From an uncultured Clostridia bacterium (lineage in GTDB: Bacteria > Bacillota > Clostridia > UBA1212 > UBA1255), in contig CAJFUB010000039.1 in assembly GCA_904420095.1 (NCBI GenBank), positions 62,001 through 126,000 of the forward strand: a stretch of DNA of 64,000 bases. Direction: 5' to 3'. Shown in pieces: positions 60,168 to 64,000 of this stretch. Both the position numbers and the translations under genes were made by a program. The notes under the pieces were generated by a model. The model saw only the letters and a program-made list of their open reading frames with translations. It was not told the DNA's origin and made no database searches. Position 1 is the first letter of the stretch, and each line of letters starts with the position of its first letter.

Positions 60168-61295
60168 TTAATTTCCTTGCAGTTTCTGTCTGCGGCTTTG
60201 CAGTGCGCTCATGCGCTCTTCAAACGCATCGATTGCAGTGTAATCCTGAATGTTGTTCTGTTCCCATGTCAGGCTGCGGAGCGCAGACATGGTGTTGATT
60301 GCGTCAAAGTTTGAGATCATATTCAGAGAAACGTCAAGCGTCCGGATCGTGGTATTGCCCGCCAGCGGATCCAGAGACGTAAGCGCATTCCCGTGAAGCA
60401 GCACGGTCTCCAGGCTTGCCGCCTCAGCAAGCGGCGCCAGCGAATCCAAATAATTATCTGTAAGATCCAGATAGGACAGCTCCTCCAGCGCTTCGATTCC
60501 CTCCACATTAGAAATCAGATTATGGCCTGCGATCAGCGTCCTGAGCTGCGTATTTTCAAACAGTGGAGATAAATCGGAAATTCCCCGCTCCGTATTGTCG
60601 GAATTCAGGCCGTAATTATAAGATAAATCTACATATGTAAGAGATTTGCATCCGGCAAGCGGCGAAATGTCCGTAATACGGTTATTAGTAAGCGTCAAGG
60701 TCTGCAGCGCCGAAAGAGAGCCGAGTACCGTCAGATCTGTCAGCATATTATCGGAAGCATCCAGCTCTTCCAGCAGCACCAGACCTTTCAAGGGCGTGAG
60801 ATCCAGACCGGAAGCTCCCGACGTGTTCGAAGTCAGAACATTATAATTTTTGGCAATATTCAGCTTTTTGAGAGACGTCAGCTCCGTCAGAACGGAAAAA
60901 TCCGTGATCCTGTTTCCGTACAGATCGAGTTCCTCCAGGCTCGTAAAATAGCGCAATGATTCGATTGAAGTAATCCCTCTGACGCGAGCGCTGAGCTCTG
61001 TAATATTTTCCACGTCCGCCCGCCGGATCGCACCGATGCTTTTTCCGATTTTTTCTCGCACGACTGTTTCCAGATTAATATCCGTAAAATGGATTTCCTG
61101 CTCGGAGTCCGGCGTTGCGGTCACCGCAGGAGCAGCGCTACCCGCAGGAGTCGCCGTAGCCACCGCAGTCGGCGCCGCCAGTGTCGGAGGAGCAGTCGGA
61201 AAGCTGCCCTTACAACCTGACGCGACGGTGGAACCCAAGCACAAAATTGCCGCAATCATTCCGATTTTGACCTGTACCGTGATCCTTTTCCTCAT
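60168..61295 (-). CDS. Leucine-rich-repeat lipoprotein (internalin-like)
   Basis: 375 residues from ATG 61295, overlapping the upstream stop as ATGA. Lipoprotein signal, lipobox VASGC (Cys28), Ala/Pro/Thr-rich linker to about 75, a cap, then about ten 22-residue LRRs of the internalin type (LTSLKKLNIA, LVLLEELDASDN, LSALQTLTLTNNRITDISPL, LEELSYLDLTDN). It would be displayed on the cell surface for protein binding. Translation is coupled to the propeller-like protein gene upstream, suggesting they act together. It shares an operon with ribosome-assembly genes, most likely by chance of position. Confidence 0.92.
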   Translation of the reverse strand: MRKRITVQVKIGMIAAILCLGSTVASGCKGSFPTAPPTLAAPTAVATATPAGSAAPAVTATPDSEQEIHFTDINLETVVREKIGKSIGAIRRADVENITELSARVRGITSIESLRYFTSLEELDLYGNRITDFSVLTELTSLKKLNIAKNYNVLTSNTSGASGLDLTPLKGLVLLEELDASDNMLTDLTVLGSLSALQTLTLTNNRITDISPLAGCKSLTYVDLSYNYGLNSDNTERGISDLSPLFENTQLRTLIAGHNLISNVEGIEALEELSYLDLTDNYLDSLAPLAEAASLETVLLHGNALTSLDPLAGNTTIRTLDVSLNMISNFDAINTMSALRSLTWEQNNIQDYTAIDAFEERMSALQSRRQKLQGN

Positions 61296-62833
61296 TTTAT
61301 GATATCCACCGCTTTTACATCCTGATACGCTCCGGCGCACGTGATCTCTCCATTATGCCAGACGTACAGCTTGGCATCCGCATTATAAACGATATATTCC
61401 ATATCCCGGTCGAAAAAAACGTTTGTCCCGACATTGCCCGCAATTCTGGTCATTTTATCTTCAACGACATAGTCCAGCGACATCAGTCCGTCCCCATTCC
61501 GCCGGCACAATAAATAGATTTCGTTGCTTCTGCCGTACAGTCTCATTTCAAAGGCGGCGTCGAACCGCTCGATTTGATTCTTTAAAACGAGATACATTTC
61601 GTCCCCGTCCGCATTTTCATAGGCAATAAACGGTTTGTTATAATAGTTATAAATATTCCCAGTGTTTTCAGCAACCGTGACGGTCTTCTGCCGAACATCA
61701 TATATATTATACCGGCAAAGCAGCCCGTCCGCTTCCTGATAATACAGATAGTTTGTCCTCGCATCAAAAATAAATCGGGCATTGACTCCGCAGCTGATCT
61801 GCTTTTCAGGCGCTCCGCCCTTTGAAGTCATATAAATGTCCATCCCGTCTCCGTTCAGTACAGAATAAAGCAGGAAATCGTCGGCCTCGGAATAGTAAAG
61901 CAGCCGATACACGTTTCTCGCAATTTCCTTCAGTTCATCTCCGTCTAAATACTGCAGCAGCCCCGCCGTGTATTCGGACGCACCGTTCTGTTCAGGATGA
62001 TAAACCATGCTGATATCACTGAGAAAATACCGGAACGGAACGCTGCCGTCGCTATCCAGCTCCTTAGTAGAGGGATCGAGCAGCACCGGTTCCACTTGAG
62101 GTAATACCGGCTGCGCATTGACAGCGCTCAGAAGCGTGTTTCCGTTCGTATCAGCGATATACATGATGTCGCCCTCGTAATAGCAGATTTTTCCGCCGTC
62201 CTTTGAAAGATAAAATTTTCTGGAGGAATTCAGATTTTCGCTTATCGTGCGCGTCTGCCCGGTGTAGTCGCTGTAGATCAGCTTCGCGCCGTCCGCAAGA
62301 AGCACGCCTTCGGAAGATACCGCATACGCAGCCGCGGACGGCTCCCCGTCGCGCGTTTCGCTCAAAAGCTTGATCTGATCTCCCTTAAACAAATAAAGCT
62401 GGATCTGGTTTGATGTGTTTGTGCAAACGATCGCTCTGCGGTTTCCCATCAGACTGTAGCCCGTAACGTTCTCGCACAGGGCAACCCGGTCGTTAGACTT
62501 GATCGAATACTCATAAAGTACATTATTTCTGAGATAATAGATTTGATCGTTTACGGAATCATGAATCGGTGCCGTAACGGCGTCGTCAATCGCCGTCACA
62601 GTGCAATCCTCCTTCATCAGATACAGATTGCTGTTGCCGTCAAGAAAAACAAAGGGATACAAAAACGAGCGTCCTACGCCGTTCATGTCGGAATACCCAA
62701 GCTCTGGCGCACCGCCGGGCAAAAGCTCTATCACCGCAATGACAACCGCTACAACGGCGATTGTAATCAGCGTAATAATGAGATTCCACTTTTTTTCCTT
62801 TTTGATATAAGTCTTTCCGATATTGCGACGCAT
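61292..62833 (-). CDS. Membrane-anchored propeller-like protein, function unknown
   Basis: 513 residues. Basic N-terminus with one membrane helix (about 16-38), the rest outside. Repeated short beta blades, each with Tyr/Asp-rich turns (DQIYYLRNNVLYEYS, KICYYEGDIMYIADTNGN, FIFDARTNYLYYQEADGLLC, MEYIVYNADAKLYVWHNGE), suggest a six- to eight-bladed beta-propeller of the DUF5050 or TolB-like kind. No catalytic motif seen. It has its own promoter and overlaps the LRR lipoprotein start. Could be a surface sensor or scaffold. Confidence 0.8.
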   Translation of the reverse strand: MRRNIGKTYIKKEKKWNLIITLITIAVVAVVIAVIELLPGGAPELGYSDMNGVGRSFLYPFVFLDGNSNLYLMKEDCTVTAIDDAVTAPIHDSVNDQIYYLRNNVLYEYSIKSNDRVALCENVTGYSLMGNRRAIVCTNTSNQIQLYLFKGDQIKLLSETRDGEPSAAAYAVSSEGVLLADGAKLIYSDYTGQTRTISENLNSSRKFYLSKDGGKICYYEGDIMYIADTNGNTLLSAVNAQPVLPQVEPVLLDPSTKELDSDGSVPFRYFLSDISMVYHPEQNGASEYTAGLLQYLDGDELKEIARNVYRLLYYSEADDFLLYSVLNGDGMDIYMTSKGGAPEKQISCGVNARFIFDARTNYLYYQEADGLLCRYNIYDVRQKTVTVAENTGNIYNYYNKPFIAYENADGDEMYLVLKNQIERFDAAFEMRLYGRSNEIYLLCRRNGDGLMSLDYVVEDKMTRIAGNVGTNVFFDRDMEYIVYNADAKLYVWHNGEITCAGAYQDVKAVDIIK

Positions 62834-62883
62834 CAGACAACCAGCCCCATCGTTTCACCCGTTCCGCTTTTCGATTCCCGTTT

Positions 62884-62912
62884 ATTATACAATGAAAACA
62901 GGGAAAATACAA
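62884..62912 (-). promoter_or_regulatory. Sigma-A promoter for the propeller/LRR/rbgA/rnhB/engB/lysA unit
   Basis: Minus strand TTGTAT (62912-62907), 17-base spacer, TATAAT (62889-62884), about 50 bases ahead of the start at 62833 and ten bases after the metA stop. Confidence 0.72.
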
Positions 62913-62921
62913 ACCTAATTC

Positions 62922-63872
62922 TCATCCCTCGTGTCCGACGGGAGGCTTGAACTCCATAGTAATATTACTGAGATCGTACGGCGTAGCCTGATAAACATAA
63001 TAATTAAGCCAGTTGGCGTACAGCAGATAGGCATGGCTTTTCCATTTGAAATACGGAGTTTTCGCAGGATCATCGTCCGGAAAATAGTTTTCAGGGACTG
63101 CGGTCGCCAGTCCCTTCGCCCGATCGCGCTCATATTCCAGCTTCAGCGTATCTCTGTCATATTCCAAGTGGCCGAGCATAAAAATCTGCCGTCTGTCGTG
63201 AGAAGCGCAGATGCAAAGTCCCGCCCGATCGGAAGTCGCCAGAATATCCAGATCCGGTTCCCGCTCGACGTCCTTCATTCGGATGCCTGTGTAACGCGAA
63301 TGCGGCACATAAAAGCAATCGTCAAAGCCGCGAAGCAGACGGGCTACCCGGTTATGTGATTTATGCTCGAAAACACCGAAAAGCTTTTTTTCCAGCAGAC
63401 ACTTATCGATTCCGTAATGATAAAACAGCCCTGCCTGTGCGCCCCAGCAGATATGGAGCGTTGTTGTCACGTTCATGCGCGACCATTCCATCAGACGGCA
63501 CAGCTCGTCCCAGTATCCAACCTCTTGAAAGGGCAGCTGTTCTACCGGCGCTCCAGTGATGATCAAGCCGTCGAATTTTTCATTTTTGATAGCGTCCGGC
63601 GTTACATAGAATGCATTCAGGTGACTAAGCGAGGTGTTTTTTGAACGGTGCGTCGCCGGATGAAGCAGCGTCGGCTCCACCTGCAGCGGCGTATTACTGA
63701 GCAGACGCAGAAGCTGCGTCTCGGTCACAATTTTTGTTGGCATCAAATTCATAATTGCAATCTTCAGCGGGCGGATATCCTGATGAAACGCCATATTTTC
63801 GTGCATTACAAATACATGTTCCTTCTGCAGCGTTTCCGCCGCTGGCAAATCATTCGGTATTTTAATTGGCAT
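62922..63872 (-). CDS. metAA: Homoserine O-acetyltransferase (MetA family)
   Basis: 316 residues. MetA family with catalytic Cys142 (HICWGAQAG), [11 protein letters not shown] and VPHSRYTGI with further active-site residues. Residue 111 is Glu (APVE). In this family Glu at 111 goes with acetyl-CoA and Gly with succinyl-CoA, so the product is probably O-acetylhomoserine, the first step of methionine synthesis. RBS AAAGGATGAG precedes ATG 63872. A promoter is visible upstream; no SAM riboswitch fits in the 128 bases available. Confidence 0.95.
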   Translation of the reverse strand: MPIKIPNDLPAAETLQKEHVFVMHENMAFHQDIRPLKIAIMNLMPTKIVTETQLLRLLSNTPLQVEPTLLHPATHRSKNTSLSHLNAFYVTPDAIKNEKFDGLIITGAPVEQLPFQEVGYWDELCRLMEWSRMNVTTTLHICWGAQAGLFYHYGIDKCLLEKKLFGVFEHKSHNRVARLLRGFDDCFYVPHSRYTGIRMKDVEREPDLDILATSDRAGLCICASHDRRQIFMLGHLEYDRDTLKLEYERDRAKGLATAVPENYFPDDDPAKTPYFKWKSHAYLLYANWLNYYVYQATPYDLSNITMEFKPPVGHEG

Positions 63873-63919
63873 GCTCTCATCCTTTCTCCGTATCCGGAAT
63901 CAAATTGCAGATCTTTATT

Positions 63920-63948
63920 ATTTTACACTCCGGCGTGATAATTGTCCA
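63920..63948 (-). promoter_or_regulatory. Probable sigma-A promoter for metAA
   Basis: Minus strand TGGACA (63948-63943), 17-base spacer, TAAAAT (63925-63920), 47 bases ahead of the start codon. Confidence 0.65.
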
Positions 63949-64000
63949 TATCTGGCATAAATATATTATGATTATTCATGTTTTGGCGGTGCGGCGCATG

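Noticed and set aside
63873-64000. SAM riboswitch ahead of metAA
   Set aside because: Only 128 bases are available and no stem set or terminator of the S-box kind is visible; a plain promoter is.
1-64000. CRISPR array, insertion sequence, prophage or attachment site
   Set aside because: No regularly spaced repeats, transposase, integrase or phage structural genes were seen in any frame.

Overview
The window looks like a chromosomal segment of a spore-forming, probably anaerobic member of the Clostridia (Firmicutes), of moderate GC content. Evidence for this is spoIVA, yqfC/yqfD, a PdaA-type deacetylase, the dnaG-rpoD pair, Feo iron uptake, a KdpDE-like/Trk operon, a dockerin-bearing subtilase and AGGAGG-type ribosome binding sites. 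I cannot name a genus. Nearly everything reads on the minus strand. Only mtaB, spoIVA, a DUF4091 gene and a tiny DUF951 gene read on the plus strand. No gene-free stretch exceeds about 250 bases. I see no phage, insertion sequence, CRISPR array or rRNA.

Layout from left to right. 1-5.8 kb: feoA-feoB-small Cys-rich Feo protein-RibF/YmfF fusion-YmfH (cut by the window edge), joined by stop/start overlaps. 5.8-13.9 kb: a nitroreductase, SDR, MBL hydrolase, two membrane/secreted proteins (one an L,D-transpeptidase lipoprotein), dnaG and rpoD. 13.9-22.9 kb: citrate synthase, leuS, argS and a 1120-residue dockerin subtilase. 23-29.1 kb: an EF-G-like GTPase and a sporulation/envelope group (two DUF881 proteins, PdaA-like deacetylase, YqfC, YqfD). 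29.1-33.7 kb: mtaB, a small membrane protein, hisS, tRNA-Lys and a DUF6273 lipoprotein. 33.8-36.5 kb: spoIVA and an orphan PD-(D/E)XK-like nuclease protein. 36.6-41.8 kb: a KdpDE-like two-component system, an SLC13-type permease, TrkH and TrkA. 41.9-49.7 kb: ybaB-recR-prfA-tsaC/sua5-ywlE-upp followed by a sugar kinase/isomerase module. 49.9-56.8 kb: a carbohydrate group (DUF4091, FGGY kinase, Gfo/Idh oxidoreductase) and an acyl-CoA ligase with its XRE-cupin regulator. 56.8-63.9 kb: a LysA-type decarboxylase, engB, rnhB, rbgA, two surface proteins and metA.

Points most worth a second look: (1) ribF is fused in frame to the inactive M16 peptidase ymfF, with what looks like a surviving internal ribosome binding site. 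(2) mtaB is out of frame with its only good start codon by one base, at a run of eight A residues. (3) Two consensus promoters stand back to back with fused -35 boxes. (4) Three dispersed copies of a TTTTTCCCT...AGGGAAAAA inverted repeat lie upstream of unrelated genes. (5) Perfect palindromes sit at the citrate synthase promoter and ahead of the PdaA/YqfCD operon. (6) One SDR lacks its catalytic tyrosine.

Many promoters here have the form TTGACA-17-TATAAT, and several begin only a few bases after the upstream stop codon, so units that look like long operons are often re-started internally. Functional calls rest on motif recognition by eye; no database search was run.
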